Shown: positions 38,265-46,466, counted from the stretch's first letter. The stretch is DNA of 64,000 nucleotides from Pseudoalteromonas sp. H105 (GCF_001469215.1 NZ_LOFH01000008.1:124001-188000); one strand, 5' to 3'. Numbers and translations are program-made. Notes: generated from the sequence alone by a model not told the origin.

Positions 38265-39407
38265 GTGTTTGAAAGTAAATTGCCAAATTTAGGCACCAGT
38301 ATTTTTAGTCAAATGAGCGCGCTTGCAAATCAGTTTTCGGCGATAAATTTATCCCAAGGTTTCCCAGAGTTTGATGCGCCAGAGCTACTTAAAAAACAGC
38401 TTAATCATTATGTACTCGAAGGACTTAATCAATATTCACCATCAAGTGGAGTACCACGCCTACAGCAACAGATAGCTGAACTAGCACAGCGTAAATATGA
38501 TGCGAATATTAATGCGAGTGAGCAAGTTACCGTGACTTCGGGTGCTACCGAAGCGCTGTTTGTAGCGATTCAAGCAATTGTGCGTAAAGGTGATGAAGTT
38601 ATTGTATTTGACCCCGCTTACGATTCGTACCAACCAGCCATTGAGCTTGCAGGTGGTCGCGCTGTACATGTTGCATTGCATGCGCCAGATTATGCAATTG
38701 ACTGGTCAGTAGTCACAAATGCAATAACCACTAACACCCGCGCAATTATTATAAATACACCCCATAACCCAAGTGGTAAAACGTTTAAACAGCACGATAT
38801 AGAGGCACTCAAAGGGTTAGTACTTGCACATAATTTGTATGTAATAAGCGATGAAGTCTATGAGCACATTACGTTTGATCAGCAGCCGCATTTAAGTGTA
38901 CTACGTGATGAAGAATTGTTTTCTAAGAGTTTTGTTATCTCAAGCTTTGGCAAAACGTTTCACAGTACAGGGTGGAAAATGGGTTATTGCATTGCGCCAG
39001 CTGAGCTTGCGGTGGAGTTTCGCAAAATTCACCAATACGTGACGTTTTCAAGCTTTACCCCGGCGCAACACGCATTGGCTGATATGTTAGAACAGCAAGG
39101 CGAGCATGTGGATCAGCTTAGTGAGTTTTACCAACAAAAGCGTGACGTGCTCATTAATGCACTAAAAGAAAGCCGCTTTACTATATTGCCCAGTGAAGGC
39201 ACCTACTTTTTATTACTCGATTACAGCGATGTTTCAGATTTAAATGATGTCGAGTTTTGCCACTGGTTAGTAGAGCAAGCAGGTGTTGCGGCTATTCCAC
39301 TCCGTGTGTTTTACCAGCAACCCAGTAATGATAAAGTCATTCGCTTATGCTTTGCTAAAAATAAAGCCACACTGATTCAAGCAGCGGAAATTTTATGTCA
39401 ACTTTAA
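38265..39407 (+). CDS. mtnE: Methionine-type aminotransferase (KMTB transaminase)
   Basis: 380-residue class I/II PLP aminotransferase of the YbdL/KAT group; the last step of salvage, 2-keto-4-methylthiobutyrate to methionine. It shows NLSQGFPEFDAP, VTSGATEALF, NTPHNPSGKTF, SDEVYEHITFD and the PLP-lysine segment SSFGKTFHSTGWK. The start is GTG with AAGGG 6 nt before. The 3' end overlaps the amidase gene by 13 bp. The symbol mtnE is assigned by context. Confidence 0.9.
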   Translation: MFESKLPNLGTSIFSQMSALANQFSAINLSQGFPEFDAPELLKKQLNHYVLEGLNQYSPSSGVPRLQQQIAELAQRKYDANINASEQVTVTSGATEALFVAIQAIVRKGDEVIVFDPAYDSYQPAIELAGGRAVHVALHAPDYAIDWSVVTNAITTNTRAIIINTPHNPSGKTFKQHDIEALKGLVLAHNLYVISDEVYEHITFDQQPHLSVLRDEELFSKSFVISSFGKTFHSTGWKMGYCIAPAELAVEFRKIHQYVTFSSFTPAQHALADMLEQQGEHVDQLSEFYQQKRDVLINALKESRFTILPSEGTYFLLLDYSDVSDLNDVEFCHWLVEQAGVAAIPLRVFYQQPSNDKVIRLCFAKNKATLIQAAEILCQL

Positions 39408-40171
39408 CTATTGCCTCTATTCAAACATCACTAAACTGGATCGATAAAGAAGCTAATTTAGCCGTATTTGACGATAAAATGGCTCACATTGATACTGCTG
39501 TCGATCTCATTTTATTACCTGAAACTTTTGCCACTGGCTTTGCTATTCAACTAGACTGCGCAGAGCCCGAAAATGGTGAAGTACTTAATTGGATGATTGC
39601 GCAGGCTAAGTTAACTAGTGCAGTCATTGCGGGTTCGGTGCTGGTGCAACAAGGTGATAAAAAAGCGAATCGCTTTTATTGGGTTTGGCCTAATGGCGAG
39701 GTGAAATTCTACGACAAGCGCCACTTATTTTGTTTAGGTAAAGAAGGTGAGTTTGTTAAAGCGGGTGAGCAACGCGAAGTGTTCACTCTTAATGGCTTTA
39801 GAATTTTACCGCAAGTGTGTTACGACTTACGTTTTCCGGTATTTCAGCGCAGCCGTGATGATTATGACGTGATGATTAATGTTGCCAATTGGCCAGCAGC
39901 ACGGCGCAAAGTATGGGATACCTTGTTAATGGCGCGTGCTATGGAAAATCAATGCTACGTGATAGGCGTTAACCGTGTTGGTGATGATGGGAATGGTGTT
40001 GCGCATAGCGGCGGTAGTGCTGTGTATGATTTTAAAGGTGATACGTTGGCTAAAGCGAAGGACAATGAAAACTCTGTTTTGATCACGACACTTGATAAAG
40101 AACCTCTTGAGCAATTCAAACAAAGCTTTCCAGCGCATTTGGATGCGGATGGATTTAGTTTAGATTGCTGA
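39395..40171 (+). CDS. Omega-amidase/nitrilase-family hydrolase (YafV-like)
   Basis: 258-residue carbon-nitrogen hydrolase with the Glu-Lys-Cys triad: Glu in LLPETFATGF, Lys in YDKRHLF and Cys in QVCYDLRFPVFQRSR. YafV/Nit2-type enzymes hydrolyse alpha-ketoglutaramate or alpha-ketosuccinamate. Overlap with the aminotransferase gene suggests a glutamine transaminase/omega-amidase pair that pulls methionine formation forward. Confidence 0.9.
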   Translation: MSTLTIASIQTSLNWIDKEANLAVFDDKMAHIDTAVDLILLPETFATGFAIQLDCAEPENGEVLNWMIAQAKLTSAVIAGSVLVQQGDKKANRFYWVWPNGEVKFYDKRHLFCLGKEGEFVKAGEQREVFTLNGFRILPQVCYDLRFPVFQRSRDDYDVMINVANWPAARRKVWDTLLMARAMENQCYVIGVNRVGDDGNGVAHSGGSAVYDFKGDTLAKAKDNENSVLITTLDKEPLEQFKQSFPAHLDADGFSLDC

Positions 40172-40266
40172 ATTAAAATGCAGAGATATACTCCGTAGCT
40201 TGGGCTAAGTATTACAAAATACGAGGAAAAAGAACGCTGCGAATAGGAAGGTTGTTTGCTTTGATT

Positions 40267-40440
40267 CTCATCCTCCTTCATTGGTGTAAAGGTTACGGAC
40301 ATAAACCGATAGGCTTTTCATACTGATATTAGTGTCAAACGTGGGGATGGGCTTGTTTACGTCCATGTAATCAATCGCGGGAGGCGCTTTGCAGCGGGCC
40401 CAAATGTTCCTGACATTTTATCGAACCCTAGTCGAGGGTT
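40267..40440 (-). repeat. 174-bp tandem repeat, unit 1 (distal to the tRNAs)
   Basis: Exact 174-bp period with unit 2. On the minus strand it contains a hairpin (AACCCT-N5-AGGGTT), an AGGGTTCGA string recalling a tRNA T-arm, a second hairpin (AAATGT-N5-ACATTT), and a frame open from a TAA to the final TGA. The main divergence from unit 2 is a GC-rich patch near 40376-40402. Confidence 0.9.
40268..40366 (-). CDS. Small repeat-borne reading frame, copy 1 (32 codons)
   Basis: Starts MDVNKPIPTF and ends RNLYTNEGG, stop TGA. It differs from copy 2 by three amino acids plus four silent changes. The frame is open further upstream without a clear start and no Shine-Dalgarno precedes the ATG, so translation is unproven. 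Confidence 0.25.
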   Translation of the reverse strand: MDVNKPIPTFDTNISMKSLSVYVRNLYTNEGG

Positions 40441-40614
40441 CTCACCCGCCTTCATCGGTGTAAAGGTTACGGACATAAAACGATAGGCTTTTCATACTGA
40501 TATTTGTGTCAAACGTAGGGATGGGCTTGCTTACGTCCATGTAATCAATCGCTTCGCGACGCTTGCAGCGGCCTAAAATGTTCCTGACATTTTATCGAAC
40601 CCTGGTCGAGGGTC
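40441..40614 (-). repeat. 174-bp tandem repeat, unit 2 (proximal to the tRNAs)
   Basis: Second full copy, same length with no net indel. A partial third copy (about 14 bp, 40615-40628) follows toward the tRNA genes, so the array is about 2.1 units. It lies just past the tRNA-Ser terminator, reading in the same direction as the tRNAs. Confidence 0.9.
40442..40540 (-). CDS. Small repeat-borne reading frame, copy 2 (32 codons)
   Basis: Starts MDVSKPIPTF and ends RNLYTDEGG, stop TGA. As in copy 1 the frame extends upstream, through residues reading REAIDY, to a TAA in the hairpin region. It has no recognised family and no ribosome-binding site. Confidence 0.25.
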   Translation of the reverse strand: MDVSKPIPTFDTNISMKSLSFYVRNLYTDEGG

Positions 40615-40644
40615 CTCACCCGCCTTCTGCCATTTTAACAACAA

Positions 40645-40677
40645 AAAAAGCCCCACAATAAATTGCGGGGCTTTCTT
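40645..40677 (-). terminator. Terminator of the tRNA-Ser pair
   Basis: AAAGCCCC/GGGGCTTT stem with further CAAT/ATTG pairing inside. On the minus strand it is followed by a T-rich stretch. It is 11 bp after the tRNA-Ser(GCT) CCA end. Confidence 0.85.
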
Positions 40678-40687
40678 CGTTATTAAA

Positions 40688-40780
40688 TGGCGGAGAAGGA
40701 GGGATTCGAACCCTCGATAGAGCTACAAACCCTATACTCCCTTAGCAGGGGAGCGCCTTCGGCCACTCGGCCACCTCTCC
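40688..40780 (-). tRNA. tRNA-Ser (anticodon GCT)
   Basis: Minus-strand class II tRNA with a long variable arm. The acceptor stem is GGAGAGG/CTTCTCC with discriminator G and encoded CCA. The anticodon loop is CTGCTAA and the T-arm contains GGTTCGAATCC. It reads AGC/AGU serine codons. Confidence 0.97.
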
Positions 40781-40831
40781 GGCGCATAAACTGTCATTTT
40801 GATGATCGAGTGAACCACCAAAATCTAATAA

Positions 40832-40922
40832 TGGTGGAGAGATAGGGATTTGAACCCTAGAGGGGCTATAAACCCCTGCCGGTTTTCAAGACCGGTGCAT
40901 TCGACCACTCTGCCATCTCTCC
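40832..40922 (-). tRNA. tRNA-Ser (anticodon TGA)
   Basis: Minus-strand class II tRNA: acceptor GGAGAGA/TCTCTCC, anticodon loop CTTGAAA, long variable arm (AGGGGTTTATAGCCCCT), T-arm GGTTCAAATCC, encoded CCA. The discriminator base reads A, where serine tRNAs of E. coli have G73. It is co-transcribed with tRNA-Ser(GCT), 51 bp apart. Confidence 0.95.
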
Positions 40923-40933
40923 GTTGGAAAAGA

Positions 40934-40962
40934 ATAATACGCAGGTGATTGGGGTGTGTAAA
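40934..40962 (-). promoter_or_regulatory. Sigma-70 promoter of the tRNA-Ser pair
   Basis: On the minus strand, -35 TTTACA (40957-40962), 17-bp spacer, -10 TATTAT (40934-40939). The transcription start would fall about 5 nt before the tRNA 5' end at 40922. Confidence 0.8.
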
Positions 40963-41134
40963 TAGTAAAAAAGATCGTTTGCTGGTTTTTTGTTCTAAAA
41001 GGGGCGTTTTTTTATAAAAGAGGAGGTTTTTAATTGTTTTAAGAAGAGGTTGCAGCAAACGAGGGAGCTAAAGAAGTATCTTCGTTTAGTGGTTGGGTGT
41101 TTGCTGCGCCGCTAAAATAATCATGGTTGGGTGA

Positions 41135-41275
41135 TTATTTGTATTGTATTACGCCGCCTAGCGCGAGTGCTTTACCGTACTGGTTAAGTCGCTTGAGTAT
41201 TTTTGCTTTGCGATTGGTTGGTTTTACGGCAACATGGGCTGCTGTATTTTGATTTAATGTATTTACTGTGTTCAT
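41135..41275 (-). CDS. Small basic protein, 46 residues
   Basis: Short frame starting MNTVNTLNQNTAAHVAV with a basic helical middle (NRKAKILKRLNQYGKAL) and ending GGVIQYK. GGAG lies 8 nt before the ATG, a good ribosome-binding site, which makes translation credible. It has no signal peptide. It lies alone between the tRNA genes and the lipid kinase gene. No family recognised; its basic charge could suit nucleic-acid or ribosome association. Confidence 0.6.
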   Translation of the reverse strand: MNTVNTLNQNTAAHVAVKPTNRKAKILKRLNQYGKALALGGVIQYK

Positions 41276-41599
41276 TACTTTTGCTCCGGGTTATGTCTGT
41301 CTTGAAAACGTGGCTATTCTGACGTTTAATTGCACAAAAATAAAACGATAAAAAGTAAGGTGGCCAGATAAAAATAACTAATGCATTTAGGGTTTATTAA
41401 CTTGGCGTTAAGTTTTTTATTTTGTAGTGTATTGCATGGTTATGAATTTTAATAATGCTATAAATAGCTTTTTTACAATGCTTTAAACTGTTTTTTGTTT
41501 TTAGTATGCATTTACTTTTGAATAAAGTGATTAATTATTCAGATTAATTTATTTTTTGTTTATTGCTATTTTGTTAGCAGCTTAATGGATGTTTAATCA
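41276..41599. other. AT-rich intergenic region before the lipid kinase gene
   Basis: About 320 bp, strongly AT-rich, with no frame, repeat or RNA structure I can support. It holds the promoter of the small basic protein (left) and of the lipid kinase (right). Confidence 0.4.
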
Positions 41600-42457
41600 A
41601 TGCTAATAATAATAAAGCCAAGTACAAAAAAAAAGCACAAAAAAATGTGTACTTGGCTGTATAAAGAGTGCGAAAAGCGGTGTGTTTATGTTGATTCATT
41701 TGTAACAACAGGCAATTTCGATGTTGATTGTGCAAAAATAGCGCAACTCGCTAAGTCGCACGTGCGTGCTGTTGTACTAGGGGGAGATGGTACGCTCCAC
41801 CTTGCTGTAAATGCATTACTCAAAACAGGTTGCTCACTGGCGTTATTGCCTTTAGGCACGGGGAATGACTTCGCAAGAGGTTTTGCATGCTCACAAGTAG
41901 CATGGCAGCAAGCTGTGTTTGCTGAACATCAGCAGGCAATTGATATTGGGCAAATCAATAATCGCTACTTTATTAACGTGGCGGGTGTTGGGTTTGATGC
42001 GCATGTTGTGAAAGCGTTACAAGATAAGACTAATTTATCGCCTTTAGGTTATAGCCTCGCAGGCTTTCAACATTTATTAAAATATAAACCAGCTAGACTG
42101 AATGGGCGTTTTGCTGATAAAAAAATCAGTCATAATAATTTAATTACAGTGTTTGCGAATCATCGTTATTTTGGTGGTGGATTAGCCATCGCCCCAAAAG
42201 CGCAGTTATCGGATGGTAAACTGGAATGTTATGCCATGCCAGCTCATGGATTGTTTTCAAATTTACATAGCTTTATCCGCTTGTTATTAGGGTGTCACCA
42301 TACAATGAAAGGGCTGAGTTACCAGCGCTTGCACTCTGCTTGCATAACTAGTGAAGGGTTGCCCATTGAAGCTGATGGAGAGTTGATAGGGAAAACACCG
42401 GCGACGGTTAGCGTTCACCCGCGTGCCTTATTGTTTTGTGCGCCTTCAAAAAAATAA
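41600..42457 (+). CDS. Diacylglycerol kinase-family lipid kinase
   Basis: 285-residue DAGK-catalytic-domain protein (YegS/BmrU-like) that would phosphorylate diacylglycerol or a related lipid. It shows the nucleotide motif GGDGTLH, PLGTGNDFARGFA, and VGFDAHVV and HRYFGGG in the second domain. No membrane helix. The ATG has no strong Shine-Dalgarno. Confidence 0.9.
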   Translation: MLIIIKPSTKKKHKKMCTWLYKECEKRCVYVDSFVTTGNFDVDCAKIAQLAKSHVRAVVLGGDGTLHLAVNALLKTGCSLALLPLGTGNDFARGFACSQVAWQQAVFAEHQQAIDIGQINNRYFINVAGVGFDAHVVKALQDKTNLSPLGYSLAGFQHLLKYKPARLNGRFADKKISHNNLITVFANHRYFGGGLAIAPKAQLSDGKLECYAMPAHGLFSNLHSFIRLLLGCHHTMKGLSYQRLHSACITSEGLPIEADGELIGKTPATVSVHPRALLFCAPSKK

Positions 42458-42458
42458 A

Positions 42459-42484
42459 AAAGCGCCTAACTAATAGGCGCTTTG
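42459..42484. terminator. Bidirectional terminator between lipid kinase and EamA genes
   Basis: 9-10 bp stem AAGCGCCTA/TAGGCGCTT. The minus strand continues with a long T tract, so it is strongest for the EamA gene, and it also ends the plus-strand kinase. Confidence 0.88.
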
Positions 42485-42508
42485 GTGTTAGCTACGCTAA
42501 TGCGTATT

Positions 42509-43438
42509 CTAACTGGGGAGGGTACTTTTTTGCTGGAGTGTCTTGGCAGCAAAAAATGCATGTATTCGTTTTGTAGGGGTGAGTACAATAGCATTACCAA
42601 TCAGTACTAAGCTGAATCCTAAAAATGTATTGGCCTGCCACATAAAGCCTTCAAACACTGTGCTTAAGGTTACTGCTACCAATGGGAACAGCACAATAAC
42701 GTAGCTTGCTCGCTCTGGGCCGATATTTTTAAGCAGTGCAAAATAGCAAGCAAACGCGATAACAGTGCCAAATACAGCTAAATAGATTAATGAATACCAG
42801 TAACTAGCTGGTGCACTAAAGCGCATACTTGCATCGCTTACAAGGAGATAGCAGAATAAGCCAACGGCGCTGTACAGCATGCCCCAAGCATTGCCTTGCA
42901 TTACGCCAATATGTTGTTTGGAGTTTCTCACGCTCACCATATTACCTAATGAAGCCACAAAGGTGCCAGCAAGGGCAAGTAGTAAACCGACCAACACCTC
43001 ATTATTCAAGTCGAATTGCTGTAGTTGTGGCCAAAATAGGCAGCCAATGCCTATTACTCCCAAGAGCGCACCGAAATAAATACGTTTTGCGATTGGTTTG
43101 CCAAAAAATAAACGCGTATTAATAATGTTCATTAATAAGAGTAATGAAAAAGCGATTGAGGCCATAGCTGATGTTAAGTGATTTTGTGCCCAGTACAGCA
43201 TTAAGTAATTTAAACCAAAGTTACACAAGGCTAATAAAGCAAAGAACATATGATCTTTACTGGTGTACTGCATGGGTAACTTTTTAACGCTTACCCAGCA
43301 CCACATTATAATGGCGGCAAGTGCAAAGCGGTAAAATAGCGATGTTTCAACGGCGACTTCACCTAATTGAAATTCAATAGCGAGCCATGTTGAGCCCCAA
43401 ATAAGTACAGTAACAAGATAAAGCGCGATACTTTTCAT
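42509..43438 (-). CDS. EamA/DMT family inner-membrane transporter
   Basis: 309 residues with ten hydrophobic helices in two five-helix EamA repeats. Typical phrases are LIWGSTWLAIEFQLG, APASYWYSLIYLAVFGTVIAF and GPERASYVIVLFPLVAVTLS. It probably exports an amino acid or metabolite. It is divergent from the MocR regulator gene, with direct repeats between, so the regulator likely controls it. Confidence 0.88.
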   Translation of the reverse strand: MKSIALYLVTVLIWGSTWLAIEFQLGEVAVETSLFYRFALAAIIMWCWVSVKKLPMQYTSKDHMFFALLALCNFGLNYLMLYWAQNHLTSAMASIAFSLLLLMNIINTRLFFGKPIAKRIYFGALLGVIGIGCLFWPQLQQFDLNNEVLVGLLLALAGTFVASLGNMVSVRNSKQHIGVMQGNAWGMLYSAVGLFCYLLVSDASMRFSAPASYWYSLIYLAVFGTVIAFACYFALLKNIGPERASYVIVLFPLVAVTLSTVFEGFMWQANTFLGFSLVLIGNAIVLTPTKRIHAFFAAKTLQQKSTLPS

Positions 43439-43504
43439 TACATTGGTCCAGAGTTGATGGAGTGTGTAGGTTAAGTGTGTATTTTAGAGTGAATGTGTAT
43501 ACTT

Positions 43505-43541
43505 AACATATACAGAAAACCATAAATGTAACCTATACAGA
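43505..43541. promoter_or_regulatory. Candidate MocR operator (two direct repeats)
   Basis: AACATATACAGA (43505-43516) and AACCTATACAGA (43530-43541), 11/12 identical and 25 bp apart. They overlap the promoter region of the divergent EamA and MocR genes. MocR proteins such as PdxR and GabR bind direct repeats, which supports the reading. Confidence 0.55.
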
Positions 43542-43576
43542 TTTTGTGGTTATATCGGCTAAACAGGATGAATGCT

Positions 43577-45019
43577 ATGTCGTTAGTAGTCAGTAAAGGT
43601 AATCAGGACTTTTTATATCAACAAGTTATGCAGTTAGTGCGCGAGCTCTGTGAGCAAGGTACTTTACTGCCTGGTGAGAAGTTACCTTCGCTGAGAAAAA
43701 TGGCAGAGAAACTTACAGTGAGCATCCCAACAGTTAAACTTGCCTACCAAACGCTTGAGGTGCAAGGGTTAATAGAAGCGCGTGAAAAATCTGGTTACTT
43801 TTTAAAAACAGCGGCAGTGCAAGTTGCAAGACCAAAACGCGTTAAATTAAGTCGCGAACCGGTGTCAGTCAATATGCAGGTGCTGATTGAGCAAGTGTAT
43901 GATGCCATTCATCAAGTTGATATGGTGCCTTTTGGTATTGCTAACCCTGTTGCGGCAGCACCAACAGATAAAATGTTAGCGCGGACAATGCGTCGTGTAA
44001 TGTCGATGGCAGGCAGTCGAGCTATTAATTATGGTGCTATGGATGGCTATGCGCCACTGAAAAAGCAACTCATTCATCGTTACTTAGATTTTGGTATTGG
44101 GATTGATAACCAAGAGTTAGTGATCACCAATGGCGCGCAGGAAGCGCTAACGATCGCATTAAAGTGTGTTGCAAAGGCGGGGGATGTAGTCGCGATCGAA
44201 ACCCCGTGTTACTTCGGTATCATCGAATTGATCGAAAGCTTGGGCTTAAAAGCATTAGAGATCCCCCTGTGCCCTGATGATGGGATCTGGCTTGATGATC
44301 TCACTCAGGCATTGCACGATCATGATATTAAAGCATGTGTCTTTTCAACCGCGATCAATAACCCTGTAGGCAGTTTTATGCCTAATCATAAACGCAAGCA
44401 ATTGGTTGAGTTATTAGAATCACGTGATGTTGTACTGATTGAAGATGATGTATATGGTGACTTGTACTTTGGCGCTGAGCGTGGCACACCTGCGCAAGCT
44501 TACTCAAAAAAAGGATTAGTGCTTACTTGTGCGTCATTCTCGAAAACTGCGGCGCCCAGTTATCGTGTCGGCTGGCTTATTGCGGGTAAATTTGCGGCTA
44601 GAGCTCGTCGTTTTAAGCGCGCCTTTAGTTGCTCTACTTCATTGATTAATCAGTGGACGCTGTATGAGTTTGTTGCCAGTGGTGAATATGATCGCAATTT
44701 AAAGCTGCTTAGGCAAACGCTTCGTGGTAATAAAGAGCGAATGATCTGGTGTTTGCAACAGGCACTACCGAGCACCGTAAGAATTAGTGATCCACAAGGA
44801 GGGTGTGTTGTGTGGATCGATTTAGGCAAAGATTACGATAGTGTTAGGTTATTTCATTTGGCATTGGATGAAGGCATTACAATTACTCCGGGTTATATAT
44901 TCTCAGCGACAAATAAATACCGAAACTGCATACGCTTAAGTTATGGTTTACCATGGAGTGAACGTCTTGAAAGTGCAATTGCTAAGTTGGGTGAGTTGTT
45001 ACATTTAGCGAAAAAATAA
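43577..45019 (+). CDS. MocR-type regulator (GntR HTH plus aminotransferase domain)
   Basis: About 480 residues: N-terminal winged helix (LPSLRKMAEKLTVSIPTVKLAYQ) and a C-terminal type-I PLP aminotransferase-like domain, with NGAQEALTIAL, NNPVGSFMP, IEDDVYGDLYFG and the PLP lysine region SFSKTAAPSYRVGW. The ATG at 43577 has AGGA 8 nt before it. It would sense PLP or an amino compound and regulate the divergent EamA transporter; the ligand is unknown. Confidence 0.92.
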   Translation: MSLVVSKGNQDFLYQQVMQLVRELCEQGTLLPGEKLPSLRKMAEKLTVSIPTVKLAYQTLEVQGLIEAREKSGYFLKTAAVQVARPKRVKLSREPVSVNMQVLIEQVYDAIHQVDMVPFGIANPVAAAPTDKMLARTMRRVMSMAGSRAINYGAMDGYAPLKKQLIHRYLDFGIGIDNQELVITNGAQEALTIALKCVAKAGDVVAIETPCYFGIIELIESLGLKALEIPLCPDDGIWLDDLTQALHDHDIKACVFSTAINNPVGSFMPNHKRKQLVELLESRDVVLIEDDVYGDLYFGAERGTPAQAYSKKGLVLTCASFSKTAAPSYRVGWLIAGKFAARARRFKRAFSCSTSLINQWTLYEFVASGEYDRNLKLLRQTLRGNKERMIWCLQQALPSTVRISDPQGGCVVWIDLGKDYDSVRLFHLALDEGITITPGYIFSATNKYRNCIRLSYGLPWSERLESAIAKLGELLHLAKK

Positions 45020-45054
45020 AAAAGCAGCAAAGAGGTTAAGGCCACATTGCTGCT
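45012..45054 (-). terminator. Terminator of the YggN-like gene
   Basis: AGCAGCAA/TTGCTGCT stem with a 16-nt loop, followed on the minus strand by TTTTTTATTTTTT. It overlaps the 3' end of the convergent MocR gene. Confidence 0.65.
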
Positions 45055-45082
45055 AAAGGGATATCAAATTTTAAAATATCAG

Positions 45083-45880
45083 TTAGTTATTTTGTTTATA
45101 ACTAAATAATTGGTAGCCTTTAAGTTCAGGAACTAGTTTAACAAGCTGCTGTTCTTGTTCTGCGATGGTTGAAAAGTTTGAGCATAATGCATCGGCACGT
45201 TTTTCTAATTGATCAGCCTGTACTTGTACTCGCTCCTCAATTTGTGCCCCCATATTTTCCATACGGGTTTCAAACTCCTGCATGTCGCCGCCAGAGCCCA
45301 TTAACTCTGAGCCTAGGGCCATTAAAATACTGCCCATTGATTGCATCATAGCTGATTGAACTGCGCTTTCAATTTGTTCATCAAAGTGGTGTTCAAAGTT
45401 TTCACCGAACTCGTTAAAGCTTTGTTGACCCATTACAAATGCGCCTTGTTGGTAAAATGTCTCTTCAACTTCGACCTGAATGTCAGCCATTAGATCATTA
45501 ATGCTATCAAAACCTTGGATGTTGAATGCACTGGCGACTTCTTCTATCGCTACACCCGCGATTTTTACACCATCAAGCGCAATATTGGCGACTTCAGGTA
45601 ACTGACTACGCAAGCTATCTGAGTAATCAGTCATTGCTTGGCGCTGTTGGCTACTCAATTGCATTGTTTGACCGTTAATGATTAAGTCAGCATTTCTGGT
45701 AAAGATCATTTTTTGATTATCAGCGGTGAAAATTTCTAGCTCACTGGGTAAAATTCTTACATCGTTTTGAAACTCGACTTCACACGAATCACCACTAAAT
45801 GAGATGTTGGTATCGTGATCATCATGTGCCATTGCGCCTGTAGCAATAAATAAAGAACCGACTAAAAGTAACTTTTTCAT
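45083..45880 (-). CDS. YggN-like exported protein (DUF2884)
   Basis: About 265 residues with a signal peptide (MKKLLLVGSLFIATGAMA). The mature part contains the DUF2884/YggN pattern: a GDSCEVEFQNDVRI region, KMIFTRNADLIINGQTMQL, and long acidic helices (FEHHFDEQIESAVQ, MQEFETRMENMGAQ). The ATG at 45880 has AGGA about 9 nt before. It is a periplasmic protein of unknown function and stands alone. Confidence 0.82.
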   Translation of the reverse strand: MKKLLLVGSLFIATGAMAHDDHDTNISFSGDSCEVEFQNDVRILPSELEIFTADNQKMIFTRNADLIINGQTMQLSSQQRQAMTDYSDSLRSQLPEVANIALDGVKIAGVAIEEVASAFNIQGFDSINDLMADIQVEVEETFYQQGAFVMGQQSFNEFGENFEHHFDEQIESAVQSAMMQSMGSILMALGSELMGSGGDMQEFETRMENMGAQIEERVQVQADQLEKRADALCSNFSTIAEQEQQLVKLVPELKGYQLFSYKQNN

Positions 45881-46270
45881 TTTTGTAATCCTGTTAACTG
45901 TTGATTTTAACGATTGTATAATTCTATGTATCAAGTTTGATGCCAACTTTTTATTTGTTATAAAACATGTTGTTATGGTTTTTCTGGCAATATGCTAATG
46001 ACCGGTTTTTTTAATAAAAGCTAACTTTTAGTTATTTTGACCAAAGTTTATAACTCTATAAAAAATACTTATCGTATCGATAAAAAACTCTCACTTTCCA
46101 GAATTCAAATTTAGCGCTATTTATTCACATTACTGACATATCCCCTTTGTACGATAGGGTATGACTTTATTTTGATGTTTTTTCATACAGTGGAATCGCA
46201 TCAAACATTTTAATCCTGCCAATGACAGTAATCACACTGCTTTGGTCTAAAACACTTTATGGAGTGGGTT
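45881..46270. other. Intergenic region before the small acidic/basic protein
   Basis: About 390 bp, AT-rich, with no supported gene or RNA. It holds the promoters of the divergent YggN-like gene and the small protein. Confidence 0.4.
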
Positions 46271-46459
46271 GTGGGTAAGACATTTAGTTACGATGCGCTA
46301 GATGACGATTTTGTTGAAGATGAGTACGAAATGGTTGGGCGCAATCAGCACGACAAGAAAAAGCAAAAGGTGAAGAAAAAGTTGGAAGACTACCTTGAGC
46401 AAAAACGCTTACGTAAAAATTTAGGTGACGAAGATTTTGATGAATACCTAAACGATTAA
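46271..46459 (+). CDS. Small charged protein, about 62 residues
   Basis: Starts MGKTFSYDALDDDFVEDEY, then a Lys-rich helix (DKKKQKVKKKLEDYLEQKRLRK) and an acidic end (LGDEDFDEYLND). The GTG at 46271 is preferred to the ATG at 46259 because GGAG lies 6 nt before it. The [RK]xxLEDYLExKRLRK pattern resembles the small PA3496-like family; that is a weak resemblance by eye. Soluble, cytoplasmic, function unknown. Confidence 0.65.
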   Translation: MGKTFSYDALDDDFVEDEYEMVGRNQHDKKKQKVKKKLEDYLEQKRLRKNLGDEDFDEYLND

Positions 46460-46466
46460 TTAAAGT

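Noticed and set aside
40267..40628. CRISPR array
   Set aside because: The period is 174 bp with near-identical whole units and no short repeat/spacer pattern or cas genes.
40825..41058. 77-residue minus-strand frame running over tRNA-Ser(TGA)
   Set aside because: It crosses a complete tRNA gene and its promoter, and shows no domain or ribosome-binding signal.
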